A DNA stretch of 64,000 nt from Mytilisepta virgata (Eukaryota; Mollusca; Bivalvia; Mytilida; Mytilidae). The notes below the pieces were generated by a model, which saw only the letters and a program-made list of their open reading frames with translations, did not search any database and was not told the origin of the DNA. Positions 53,242-63,750 of this stretch are shown in pieces. The position numbers were made by a program, and so were the translations under genes. Location: positions 32,550,580-32,614,579 of the forward strand of contig CM051510.1 of the NCBI GenBank assembly GCA_028015205.1. The letters are read 5' to 3'. Each line of letters begins with the position of its first letter. Within the stretch, counting starts at the first letter, position 1.

Positions 53242-54715
53242 AATCTCCATACAGATCATGTGTTTTTATATGACAATAACAGAAGAAAATTAAGGGAGGT
53301 TATGGATGTTTAATTTCAAAATTTCAACTTTCACAGGTATTACCATCAGAAAGTTTTCGTCAGAAATTTGTGCTTACTATCAGTGCAGGAGATTTTATCT
53401 CAGTAAATACATTCATCTTAATATTTGTATTCAGCCTTATTCTGTGTGTTCAAAAACATTTTTATTTGGATAAATTTTCACCAACCATTACCATCCAAAT
53501 ATCAACCCCTACACTCATGCCAGTCACATGTTTTTTTTTTTTTTTTATCTTGTTGATGCGCACTCTAATCCTTGTATTTGCTTTTTACTGTGGATTCATT
53601 TATCTTAATAGGTATCATTTTTTTTGGTTTTACATGTATGACTTTCTAAAGGAAATACATATCACATTTAAATTTCGCTGAATGCATAAATTTGTGGAGT
53701 CACTGGACCAATGAAAACTGGTGTCCTTTAAAATATAATGAATCCACAGTAAACCAATTCAGTATAATCCACACTAAGCCAATTCAGTAGGATTGACAGG
53801 AAGCTGATTCACAGTATACTTGTTCTTCAATACTGATTTCTGGTAAGGTTTTGAAAATACATTCCTGGATTCTTATTCAGACTTTGAGTCAGAAGTGGAT
53901 ATTTAAAGCTTATTTATTAATGATTCTAGATCTTTCTTAAAATGAAAGTTGAATTTTTTTTATATTACATGGAAAAGTATGGATGATGAGGGATAAAATG
54001 AAAGTAACCAGTTTTCTGTTAAGTGAAAAATACAAAATGGAAAAATGTGGGTAATGGGGATTTGATGTAGAATGTGGGCAGCCAATATTCAGATTTAAGT
54101 ATACCCAGGAAATCACCGATCAAATGCATTTACCGGTATCTTTTATTGTTAATTTTGTGATTATTGTTTGTTTGTTTATTAAACAGTTATGGTGCATTTA
54201 TTATGATTAAACTGGTTACCATTTATTATGATTACACTGGTTACCATTTCTTTTGCATTGTCCAAAAAGTGTATAAAAAGCATCTTATAATGTATTTTAT
54301 CACCTGTTTTATAATATTTCTTTTCACAGATACCATATATTACAACATTACTCATCGATATGTTCATTTTATTATTTAAAAGTTTCCAATATATTTAAAG
54401 AGTCAAAAACATTAATTGAGTCAAATCTGATTTCCGAGTCATGTCTGCAATTATGGAAAATTCTACGCATGAGTTCATAACCTCATTTACCAGTTTGCAA
54501 GGAACTTTTCTTCAATTTTTACAGTTACTTGAATTTAGGTTGTCCATAATTACTTTAAACTGTATTTCTTTTCGATGGAAAATTAAACGATGTTTATTTT
54601 GCAGGAATTAGCATCTTGCTTTTTATCTTGCTGTAATTATGATTTATATGTGGCGTCTATGAAAAGACGGTAGATATACAGTGTTTGCAAAGTTTTGCCA
54701 ATAATCACTCATCTA
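53242..54715. other. AT-rich intergenic DNA
   Basis: No supported gene. T-rich tracts near 53530 and repeated ACACTGGTTACCATTT (54210-54250) are present. Open frames of 60-100 codons have random, hydrophobic AT-driven composition. Confidence 0.5.
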
Positions 54716-55117
54716 CAGTGGATATAATTATTCGTCACCTCCAATTTTTCCCGTAGTTTTCTATGCAAATTCACAAATTTTCAAAAACTTATTGTGAAGT
54801 CATTTTGCAATCAATTTTCATGAAATTTTCGCAATGTTTATTTATGCGATTCTAGACGTCAGAGTTGTAATGATTTAATCACAAAAAAACTTTATCGCAT
54901 CACAATTTTCTTTGTAACTAAATCATTGTCACTCATAAACCAGGAATCGGAAATACTTACATAAATATACAGTGAAATTTCAAAGATTTTTCTTTCTCAT
55001 TGATAGTTGAATGAAAATCTGTTCAGAAATGACCTCACAATAATTTTTTGAAAAATTATGAATTTGTAAAGAAATCTATGCGAAAAATGGGAGGTGACGA
55101 ATTATTATTGTCCACTG
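54716..55117. mobile_element. 402-bp element with ~95-bp inverted termini
   Basis: CAGTGGATATAATTATTCGT then CACCTCC on the left pairs with GGAGGTGACGAATTATTATT then GTCCACTG on the right. Pairing continues inward through TTCACAAATTTTCAAAAACT and ATTGTGAAGTCATTT. There is no coding frame. Ends of the CAGTG type occur in hAT-related elements, but no 8-bp target duplication is visible, so the superfamily is open. Confidence 0.8.
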
Positions 55118-55566
55118 ACTGTAATTGCCAATATTTTGCATAGAAAATTTGAGATATTTAGAGTAATGACAGGATTATTAACAATCATTAGTTAAAATGT
55201 GAACTGAAAAAAATGTAAAATTTTATATTTGTAAAATGTATTAAGAGAAATAATCCATTTTTTGGAAAATAAACAGCCTATGAACACATTATTTTTATTT
55301 TATAGGAAAAAAAATTTATTTTTTGTAAATGATTTATTTATATACAATAATGTACATTTATTACAATGATGATGGTGATTTATCGTAATTTCCAGTGAAA
55401 ATAAATTTGATATTTTCACTCAGTGAAAGATCGGTTTTTATTTAACGTCGTCAAGGGCGTTACTAACAAATGACGTTTGTGACGTCGACAGATTCAGGAA
55501 GGGATCTATGGAAAATATGACACTTTTGAACATTTTTTTGTCTATTTTATCAATGTAATAAAGAGT
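55118..55566. other. AT-rich intergenic DNA with a short CG-containing patch
   Basis: Nothing recognisable. A patch at 55445-55485 has AACGTCGTCAAGGGCG and TGACGTTTGTGACGTCGACA, with two TGACGT (CRE-like) motifs. Confidence 0.4.
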
Positions 55567-55719
55567 ATAACTAATTCAAGAATTTGAATATCGACAATAT
55601 TCAACTCGTGACTGGAAAACACTGATAATTCCCTCATTTGCTGTGCGTATTCGGGAATTAAGATGTTTTTCGGTCACTTGTTGAATATTTTGCGATATTC
55701 AAATTCTTGAATTAGTTAT
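55567..55719. mobile_element. 153-bp MITE-like element with ~45-bp inverted ends
   Basis: ATAACTAATTCAAGAATTTG then AATATCG on the left pairs with CGATATTCAAATTCTTGAAT then TAGTTAT on the right, and ATATTCAACTCGTGAC pairs with GTCACTTGTTGAATAT further in. The centre has AATTCCC and GGGAATT. Confidence 0.85.
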
Positions 55720-56089
55720 CCTATAATTATTCACATTCCAAATATATTTTCATATTTCTATGTTTTATTGTATTTTTATGTATTTTAAAGTATATGTATA
55801 TATTTGTTACTGAAAATACTCATCTGTAATGTATTATTGTAACTTATACTTAATTACAGCTGGTCAGTGTGATGTTAATACAGATCATGAAAACGTAAAT
55901 TGTCTCTTAAAACAAAAATCTTTAATAAATTCACGGGGTTGATTTCAGTTACCAAAAAAAAAAAGAATAATCGTATTATTGTTCAGCAAAAAATCAAAGG
56001 CTTAAAGATGACCGGACGAAAATCAAAATTGATATTTTGAAAATTTATAAAAAAATATAATGGTATAGGCAGAAAAGAAATACCATAAG
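55720..56089. other. AT-rich intergenic DNA, nothing recognised
   Basis: No gene or repeat boundary supported. Confidence 0.5.
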
Positions 56090-56315
56090 TATACTACATG
56101 AGTGACATCGCCGGAGTAAATTGTATGGAAGTGACAATAACCATACAAGGCTTTTTTTTGCACATGCTTTTACTGTTCATGTTATACATCAATTGACAGA
56201 TCCATGTACCATTGCTCAAAGCATACGTTGAATACCCAATGAAACCTTGAGCTGTTTTCTGCTTTTTGGTCGGGTTGTTGTCTCTTTGGCACATTCCTTG
56301 TTTCCATTCTTTATT
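56090..56315. repeat. Dispersed repeat, probably family D end in reverse orientation
   Basis: GACATCGCCGGAGTAAATTG, CCAATGAAACCTTGAGCTGT and GGTCGGGTTGTTGTCTCTTT then GGCACATTCC resemble the end of an abundant bivalve interspersed repeat related to that at 5330-5645. No coding frame is conserved. Confidence 0.5.
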
Positions 56316-56778
56316 CTAAATTCCTGTAATTTTTAACATCACTTATTATTAATGTATTATTAGGTCAAATGGAGCTGAATCTTGGGGTCAAGTGTAGATG
56401 ACATTCTGCTGTCAACACTCGGTACATGTATTATCAAGATATGGTTTCTCACTTGTGACTTATTGTACTGTGATAAGGCATTACATTGTATAGCATTCAG
56501 ACTGTCAATAGTAACACACAAGTGCTTCTTTGTATTTTCAATGCCTGGCAATGAAATTTGGCATTGAATTTAGCTAAGTTTTAATATGTATTTCTTGCCT
56601 GATAATATATTTAAAGGCGTATATCTTTCAGTGAAAGAAATTTAATAAATGAAATTATTCTTAAGTTACAGTGAAAGAATTACTTCCCTTTAACTACATC
56701 TTCTGTACCTGCAATATAAATTTTACATGATACTAGGAATTTATTATGTTTCATTGTTTATATAGATTGTGTGGCTTC
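56316..56778. other. AT-rich intergenic DNA, nothing recognised
   Basis: No gene supported; the short opposing frames at 56360-56567 are mutual shadows without family resemblance. Confidence 0.45.
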
Positions 56779-57040
56779 AAAGGGGCCTCGGTGGTCGAGT
56801 GGTCTAGGTAGTTTGTCATGACTACTAATGATCACTAGCCTATCAACACTGGGGTTGCGAGTTCGAATCTTACCTGTGGCAGGGTGTGTTCGAGTCCGAT
56901 CTAAATTGACAATGATTGCCAATTTTCCTACCGAAGGTCGGTAGTTCTCTTCGAGTACTCCGGCTTCCTCCACCAATAAAAACTGGCCTCCTCGAAATAG
57001 CCAAATGTGCGTAAAACACCAACTAAAACAAACTAAAACA
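56779..57040 (+). mobile_element. tRNA-derived SINE, family B, best copy
   Basis: The head GGGGCCTCGGTGGTCGAGTG then GTCTAGG, and box B-like GGGGTTGCGAGTTCGAATCT, are spaced as in a tRNA with a long variable arm, most like tRNA-Ser or Leu. The body has AAATTGACAATGATTGCCAA, GTCGGTAGTTCTCTTCGAGT and CTCCGGCTTCCTCCACCAAT; the tail has GTAAAACACCAACTAAAACA. Copies at 36695 and 24112 match. Confidence 0.85.
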
Positions 57041-57474
57041 AAATTAATTCAAGTGTTTGATAAAATTGGTTTCATAATATCATTCTTTCTAGAAAATTTC
57101 AAAACTGCAATATTTGGTATGCCCATAATAATGAAGTTTCACTGAACTACATATATTTATATACACAGTATGTACCTATGTTGAGTAATATATTTGTTAA
57201 GAATTGTATATATCTGATACGTATAAGCAATATTATATATATATTGTGAAGTATTGTTAACTACTTAAATATAATGTTATATACTGAAATTGAGTGTTTA
57301 TTTATTTGCCACATCTGCAATAAAAAAAAACCAAAATGTATAGGATTATGACAAAAACGTTTGACTACTGTGTGTCCTTTTTATAACGAAGTCATTTTTC
57401 AGGAATATCTCATATAATTTTCATATCAATGTCAAAAGTCTTACTGTACCTTTCTAACAGTCATAATTATTGCC
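57041..57474. other. AT-rich intergenic DNA, nothing recognised
   Basis: No supported feature. Confidence 0.5.
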
Positions 57475-58745
57475 TTTTTTGGCGTCCGTCGTCTGTCCGT
57501 CGTCCGTCTGTCCGGCGTTAGCTTTTCATTCAAACATCTTCTCCTCAGAAACCATTTGGCCAATTCCAACCAAACTTTGCATGAGTGGTGTATGGAAGGT
57601 CCTCAACAAAGTTTCCTCATTTAGTTCTGATTGGTCAAGAAACATGGCCACCAGAGGCAATTCTTGTTTCTGATTGGCTGATTTTCAAAAATCTTCTCCT
57701 CTGAAACCGCTAGGCCGATTGGTTTGAAACTTAATAGGAATGATCTATGACATGTCCTCTACAAACGATCCTCAATTTATTTTGATCTGACATAAAACAT
57801 GGCTGTCGTAGCTAAAAATAGAATATAGGGGTGCATGTGTTGTTTTTGGCTTATAACTTAAAAACCGTTACAGATATCAAAAATCTGACGGGGTAATATT
57901 GATCAGCATGACAAGATCTACCTATCCTGAAATTTTGAAGGAAATCCCAAAACCCGTTTAGGAGTTATTGCCCTTTTTTTGTCAAATTTTCAAAATTTAA
58001 CATTTTTAGTCATTTATCTCCAAAACTATTTGAGATAGAAGTGAAATGTAAATTTGAAAAATGTTTGCCATGTTGAGATCTACATACCCTGAAATTTTAA
58101 AGGAAATCCCGAAACCCATTTAGGAGTTGTTGGCCTTTTTTTGTCAAATTTTCAAAATTTTTTCTTTTAAAAATCTTCTCCTCTGAAACCGCTGGGGCGA
58201 TTGGTTTGAAACTTAATAGGAATGATCTATGACATGTCCTCTACAAACGATCCTCAATTTATTTTGATCTGACATAAAACATGGCTGTCGTAGCTAAAAA
58301 TAGAATATAGGGGTGCATGTGTTGTTTTTGGCTTATAACTTAAAAACCGTTACAGATATCAAAAATCTGACATGGGGTAAAATTGATCAGCATGACAAGA
58401 TCTACCTATCCTGAAATTTTGAAGGAAATCCTAAAACCATTTAGGAGTTATTGCCCTTTTTTCGTCAAATTTTCAAAATTTAACATTTTTCGTCATTTAT
58501 CTCCAAAACTATTTGAGATAGAAGTGAAATGTAAATTTGAAAAATGTTTGCCATGTTGAGGTCTACATACCCTGAAATTTTAAAGGAAATCCCAAAACCC
58601 ATTTAGGAGTTATTGCCCTTTTTTTGTCAAATAAATTTTCCCTGAACAATTGAACCAATTGCAACAAACTTGGTCAAACAGTTGATTAATTGTCCAATGA
58701 AAACCAGACTCCAGGTGAGCCATACAGGCTCTGGTGAGCCTCTAG
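57475..58745 (+). repeat. Dispersed tandem-unit repeat family F, copy 3, with two ~478-bp subunits
   Basis: It opens with a GTCCGTCGTCTGTCCGTCGT tract. Two near-identical subunits, starting AATCTTCTCCTCTGAAACCG near 57690 and 58170, each contain GGCCGATTGGTTTGAAACTT, ACATGGCTGTCGTAGCTAAA and TTAGGAGTTATTGCCC. It closes with CCAGGTGAGCCATACAGGCT then CTGGTGAGCCTCTAG before T (CTAG 58742-58745). A small stem GAGCC, ATACA, GGCTC precedes CTAG by about 10 nt, the position expected for a Helitron-type 3' hairpin. Confidence 0.75.
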
Positions 58746-58794
58746 TTTACTGCTGAAATGCCTCAAATATTTTACGAGGTCGTATTTTCCATTT

Positions 58795-59763
58795 TTAGCT
58801 CACCTGGCCAAAGGCAATGTGAGCTTTTGGCATCCATCGTCTGTCCGTCTGTCTGTTAACTTTTCACATTTTAATCTTCTCCTCTGAAACCACTGGGCCG
58901 AATGGAATTAAACTTGACAGGAAACATATATGTAAGGTCCTTTATAAAATTTGCTCATTTCGTCTTGATCGGACAAAAAACATGGCTGCCATGGGAAATT
59001 GTTGTTTCTGATTGGCTGAGTTTTCAAAAATCTCTGAAACTGCTTGGCCAAATGGAATAAAACTTGACAGGAAGCATATATGGGGGGTCCTTTATAAAGT
59101 TTCCTGATTTCGTTCCGATCGGACTACAATGGCCGCAATGGGAAGTTCTTGTTTCTGATTGGCTGATATAAAAGAATCTTCTCCTCTGAAATCGCTTGGC
59201 CAAATGGAATTAAACTTGACAGAAAGCATGTATGGGAGGTCGTTTACAAAGTTTCCTCATTTCGTCCAGATCGGGCAACAAACATTGCCGTTATCGGCAA
59301 TTCTTGTTTCTCATTGGTTGATTAATTTTTTTTTACTCTGGAACTGCTTGGCCAAATGGAATGAAACCTAACAGGAAGCATCTATGGGAGGTTCTTTATA
59401 AAGTGTCCTCATTTTGCCCCGGTCATTCAACAAACATGGCCGTCATGGGCAACTCTTGTTTCTCATTGGTTGATTAAAAAAAAATTCTAGAACTACTTGA
59501 CCAAAACTGTCAGAGAGAAAGCATCTTGATTGGACGACAAGCATGGCTGCCATGGACAATTCTTCTTTCTGATAGGCTGATATAAAGAAATCTTCTCTGA
59601 AACTGCTTGGCCAAATGAAACGAAACTTGACAAGAAGCATCAGTGGGAGTTTTTTTTACAAAGATTTCTCATTTTGTCCAGATCATGTGACAAACATGGC
59701 CGCCATGAGCAATTCTTGTTTCTCCCAGGTGAGCGAATCAGGATCAGCCCTCTGAGCCTCTAG
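58795..59763 (+). repeat. Dispersed tandem-unit repeat family F, copy 4
   Basis: Starts TTTTTAGCTCACCTGGCCAA then AGGCAATGTGAGCTTTT, where AGCTCAC and GTGAGCT are inverse, then a GTCCGTCTGTCTG tract. About six units of 120-165 bp follow, each with TCTCCTCTGAAACCACTGGG, GGAATTAAACTTGACAGGAA and CATGGCTGCCATGGGAA. It ends GATCAGCCCTCTGAGCCTCT then AG before T (CTAG 59760-59763). It follows copy 3 after only about 50 bp. Confidence 0.75.
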
Positions 59764-60179
59764 TTTGTGTACATTTCATTTATTTTCGTATCAGCTATGA
59801 CTTCATCACAAACATTTCTGAATATTCCAAAATTTTGAGCTCTTTTGGATATCTATTCATTTACTTGGAAAGTAAATTTGTAATAAATTGAGTTTTTCAT
59901 CCAGAAATCCATTAACGAGGTATTTGGGACACACGGTAGCAGGTAACTGTTCATAATCTTGACAAATTTCTTCTGCCATATTTGAAATATGCCTGTTTCA
60001 AAGCCTGCATTCTATTTTTATAATTATTGTTACTCAAAACATTTCTGATTTGACATGCTGAACATGCAACATTTTAAATAGGCTTGTCCGAAAGCCTGGA
60101 ACCTATTATTAAAATTACTCAATAAAAATTCTTATCTGTTTTCTAACTTAGAATCCTCAAACACTAAATTCTATTTTAA
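59764..60179. other. AT-rich intergenic DNA
   Basis: TTTCAAAGCCTGCATTCTAT and TTGTCCGAAAGCCTGGAACC suggest a diverged ~75-bp direct repeat (about 59990-60110). Nothing else is supported. Confidence 0.4.
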
Positions 60180-60440
60180 GATAATAAGTAAAGTCAAGAA
60201 ATACCAAAGGGATATTCGAATGAGGGGAAAATCGAAACAACTGACAACTCTGGAGAACAACGAAGACAAGACCAAAACAATACATGCACTACAATTAAAA
60301 AGTAAAAACATGAACAACATGGACCCAACCAAAAAACTGGGGGTATACCCAGGTGCTCCGGATGAGTAAACAGTCTCTTCCAGCAGGGCACTTAACACCA
60401 AAAATATCAAACCTGCTGGTCAGATACATGGTCCTGCTGA
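60180..60440 (-). repeat. Dispersed repeat family C, copy 3
   Basis: AAGTCAAGAAATACCAAAGG, GAACAACGAAGACAAGACCA, AATACATGCACTACAATTAA and CCCAGGTGCTCCGGATGAGT match 24466-24725 closely. Confidence 0.75.
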
Positions 60441-60894
60441 CCCTCTCCGGACATTTTGACCAATTCATGGAGATAGCAGGTTGACACACACAAGCAACTA
60501 AAACCAATTCATTTGACCCCTCTTTGTAGTTTATAGCAAGTGTCCGTTTACAAAGGTGAAGATATGTCTCGAAGGTCTGCTGCACTTGTTCGATTATATT
60601 TACAAATGATTGAAATATGTATATATAATGATTCAGCTTTAGTATTCATGGCACTATGCCACTATTTGCATAAAAAATGCTGAAAACACCAATTTTTAGC
60701 GACCCGAGTAATTGAATGGCCAGGCGGGATTATGATACTTGATGGACACTAGAATAGACGATACGTTTTATTACGCTTGGTCTTGATTTCGCTGTTTTTA
60801 AGGTCGCATAAATATTTGGCCATAGTTATACATGTGTGATCATGTTCAAGGAATCAACCATGAACATAAAGGCCAAGTCCAGTACTTGATGTGG
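60441..60894. other. Intergenic DNA between two opposed family C copies
   Basis: No gene supported. The sequence is less AT-rich than average and may belong to the same repeat (ATTTTGACCAATTCATGGAG, TTGACACACACAAGCAACTA). Confidence 0.4.
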
Positions 60895-61190
60895 AGTTGG
60901 ACTTGGGAATAGGCTTGGGAATCGCAGCTGGCAATGTGACGGGTGCCGCTAACGAAGCAGGACACGCTCGTCCTTCCGGAGAATCTGATGTCACTCCCAG
61001 ATTTTGATTAATGTTTACATTGCTAGTGCTTTAGCTTCTGTGCTGTCTTGCTATCTTGTTCTAATTATTTTCAGTTTATATGTTTTTTATTCGTTTAGTT
61101 ATATGTTCCATTTTCATGAACTTGTTTTTCCTTTGGATTTCGATCTCGCTGACTTTTCCAACTTTTGTGTCGCTTCGGTATTCTTTGACG
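60895..61190 (+). repeat. Dispersed repeat family C, diverged copy 4, opposite orientation
   Basis: CGTCCTTCCGGAGAATCTGA, TTTCCTTTGGATTTCGATCT and CGGTATTCTTTGACGATATG are diverged reverse-complement counterparts of CTCCGGATGAGTAA and AAGTCAAGAAATACCAAAGG in copy 3. Confidence 0.5.
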
Positions 61191-61529
61191 ATATGAAGAA
61201 CAACAATAAGATAGATCGACATTAACCAGATGATAAGCATCGATGGAGCAGTTGTAAATAGCCATTCAGGTAGCAAGGAACTATCTATGGAGTTAAAAAT
61301 AATGATACTCGATAGAACCATCAGATTTTATGTAGAGACTAATGTGAAATCTCAAATAAACTTTACACACTTAGTAACATTGAATATTCTAAACCTACAC
61401 ACTGGTACTAGACACATTGTTAAGGTCTACATAAAATATACATATAAAAAACGCTTCTAGCACATGTCCATCCATAATTGTACTGTCTGATAAAACAATA
61501 TAAGGACTTTGAGGGTTCAAGTATTTCGA

Positions 61530-61740
61530 TCATGGTAGGAATGGCTTCCTTGAAGCCGAATGCAACAAAGACATTAAACGTACGTAATCATTAGATGCAT
61601 TTACGTGAGATAAGGTACGGCTTTTAATACGTTTTTGCAAAATGAAATTGGAATGGCAAACTTGAAGGTGAATGCCACAAATACATTAAACGTAATTATT
61701 ACATGCATTTATATCTTACTTGTGATAAGATATTGCAAAC
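61530..61740 (+). repeat. Imperfect ~110-bp direct duplication upstream of the small peptide gene
   Basis: GGAATGGCTTCCTTGAAGCC then AACAAAGACATTAAACGTA (from about 61540) is echoed by GGAATGGCAAACTTGAAGGT then CACAAATACATTAAACGTA (from about 61651); both continue into a GCATTTA and GATAAG segment. It lies directly before the start codon at 61778 and may include its promoter or 5' exon. Confidence 0.6.
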
Positions 61741-61777
61741 TGAAATTCGATTTCTTATCTATTTACATTACAAGAAA

Positions 61778-61960
61778 ATGTTTTCCTTGCTTTACTTTCT
61801 GGTGTGTTTGGTATCTTGTTTTCCCATTCTGTCAGTTTCAGGACATGGATATACCAATAATGAGTTGGATTACTTGGCTCATTTGAAATTTGAAGACCTT
61901 CCAAGAGATATCAGAATCAAGCTGCGGAAGTTTAACAGAGCTGGCGACACCAGGTTGTAA
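61778..61960 (+). CDS. Putative small secreted peptide, 60 aa, unrecognised family
   Basis: From the ATG at 61778 the first about 22 residues, MFSLLYFLVCLVSCFPILSV then SG, form a strong hydrophobic signal peptide with a plausible cleavage after SVSG. The mature part, HGYTNNELDYLAHLKFEDLP then RDIRIKLRKFNRAGDTRL, is 38 residues, charged, without cysteine, and basic at the C-terminus with RIKLRK and NRAGDTR. The open frame extends upstream to an ATG at 61703, but the inner ATG gives the clean signal sequence. I do not recognise the family. The ending could be a real stop or a read-through of a splice donor (CAG then GTTGTAA). The last 15 codons and the 3' sequence are duplicated in tandem just downstream, with the coding end preserved. 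A secreted peptide or one exon of a larger secreted protein are both possible. Confidence 0.5.
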   Translation: MFSLLYFLVCLVSCFPILSVSGHGYTNNELDYLAHLKFEDLPRDIRIKLRKFNRAGDTRL

Positions 61961-62422
61961 AAATAGATAACTTGTTTATGGTGACTTTAACATTGACACA
62001 AAGGAGTAGGGCCACTTTCCCCTGTATTTGTTTCACTCATAACTTTGATTTTTTATTCTTAAATGTTTACCTACTTTTTATCGTAAACGATTTTATGTAT
62101 TAATTTTTATGTTAGCAAACAGAAATATTATACATAATCATTAACAGTTTTCTATCGGCAAAGGTCTCAGAATCAAGATGCGGAAGTTTAACAGAGCTGG
62201 CGACACCAGGTTGTAAAAATAGATAACTTGTGTATGGTGACTTTAACATTGAAACAAAGGAGTAGGGCCACTTTCCCATGTATTTGTTTCACTCATAACT
62301 ATTGATTTTTTATTCTTAAATATTTACCTACTTTTTATCGTAAACGATTTTATGTAATAATTTTTATGTTAGCAAACAGAAATATTATACATAATCATTA
62401 ATAGTTTTGTACCGGCAAAGGT
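61911..62422 (+). repeat. 256-bp tandem duplication of the small peptide gene's 3' end
   Basis: Unit 1 (61911-62166) and unit 2 (62167-62422) have the same length and are nearly identical. Landmarks are TCAGAATCAAG, GAAGTTTAACAGAGCTGGCG, AAGGAGTAGGGCCACTTTCC and TACTTTTTATCGTAAACGAT. Each carries the last codons of the peptide and a TAA stop (61958-61960 and 62214-62216) plus its 3' sequence. Unit 2 lacks the start codon and signal peptide. Confidence 0.9.
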
Positions 62423-63011
62423 CGATTTTGGTCATTTTACAAGTATCATTTTCGGAATATTGCCGAGAAGAACATTTAGAACCAAAACCATTCTATTGTC
62501 CTATGAAATGATATACATAAACGCGCGTACCGTCAAAAATTTGGTGTGGTTCTGTGTGTCCATCAGGTTCTAAAACTGTCTGAAAGACGTTAATTTGACA
62601 AATTTGTGTTAAAACTGTTTCCCAAAGAGATACTCAGGTATGCAGAAAAAAAATCGAGTCACTTACTTGTTAGTTGTTATTAGCAAATCTTTAAAGACCA
62701 CATACCGGACTATACCTCCTAAGATTTTGAAAGGTTTTACGACTTTTTGAAAATGGCCCTAGAAGTGAAATAAAGCAAGGAAAAATGACAGAAAATTCTT
62801 TAAATACTTCGACATTATATCAATCTTAACGTATAGTACAACGCAATTTCATAAAATCTCAGATTTTGACGTTTTTAGTCGTGTTACATCGAGGTCCTCA
62901 GTTCGTTTTCGGGGGTATATTCAGTTTTTTTTTCGAACCATTTAAACAATATTTGGAAACGTTTTTAGTTTTAGATTGTATAAACCTAGAACCATAAAAT
63001 AGGCTTCTGAA
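62423..63011. other. Intergenic DNA, nothing recognised
   Basis: No gene or named repeat supported. The composition is slightly less AT-rich and may be unique sequence. Confidence 0.4.
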
Positions 63012-63632
63012 ATGTGCAAAAAGATACACTCCGAAGGAATATACACATGGTATACTTACCTTGCTGATATCTTAACAGAATTAAATATAAATCCAGGAAT
63101 ACTTAAAAATGTACAAGATACATGTGCAGCCATTAATAACACAAAAAAGCAAATTAAATCTTGCTGCAATGACTTTTTCAATAAATTATTGGAAAAGAAG
63201 ATAAATGAATTAAATAAAAGTAATAAAAATTTTCTATATAAAACCTTAAAGGTAAAATTAAACCAAGAGTTCTACCTAAAACATAACCATTCTGACTCTA
63301 GAAAGGTATTAAGTAAATTTAGAATTAGCGAACACTCTCTTTAAATAGAAAAGGGTAGACATCTTAAGATCCCTAGAGACCAAAGGTTCTGCAAGTTCTG
63401 CAATGAGATAGAGGATGAAAAACGCTTCTTTCTCAAATGCCCTAAATATAACTCCACTAGGAAAAATTATTTTGAATTTATGAAAAACATTCCTGAGTGG
63501 GATGATACTGAAATAAATGACATAATAAAACTTAAAATAATACTAAACCCCACATCTCACAGTCAAATTAAAAATACAGTTTCCTTTAATAGACAGTCAT
63601 TAGAACTGAGGAGGGGAGACCCAAAACTTTAA
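63012..63632 (+). pseudogene. 5'-truncated LINE C-terminal coding region with one stop
   Basis: A single frame of 207 codons is open except for TAA at 63342-63344. It reads FNKLLEKKINELNKSNKNFL, then after the stop IEKGRHLKIPRDQRFCKFCN, then EIEDEKRFFLKCPKYNSTRK, ending RRGDPKL. This is the same C-terminal CxFC...EDE domain as at 11060 and 11342. In full-length non-LTR elements it follows the reverse transcriptase. The lack of a transcriptase here and the single stop suggest a fairly young 5'-truncated insertion. Confidence 0.8.
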
Positions 63633-63750
63633 TTTTGACTGATGTTTTAATGTTATATTGATTATTTTGATGTATGTTTGATTTATTTGTTTTGTTTGTC
63701 ACAAATCATATAATTATATGATTTCCGTGACAATAAAGTAAAGTATAAAG
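63633..63750 (+). repeat. LINE 3' UTR and tail
   Basis: Contains the inverted pair ATCATATAAT and ATTATATGAT, then TTCCGTGACAATAAAGTAAA and GTATAAAGTATC, a short AAAGTA-type repeat tail as found at the 3' ends of some non-LTR elements. Confidence 0.6.

Noticed and set aside
53116..53313. 65-codon frame with a varied, protein-like composition
   Set aside because: It starts and ends across a 157-bp inverted-repeat element and has no recognisable family.
56779..56880. Possible tRNA-Ser gene
   Set aside because: Head of SINE family B; similar heads at 36695 and 24112 continue into a shared non-tRNA body.
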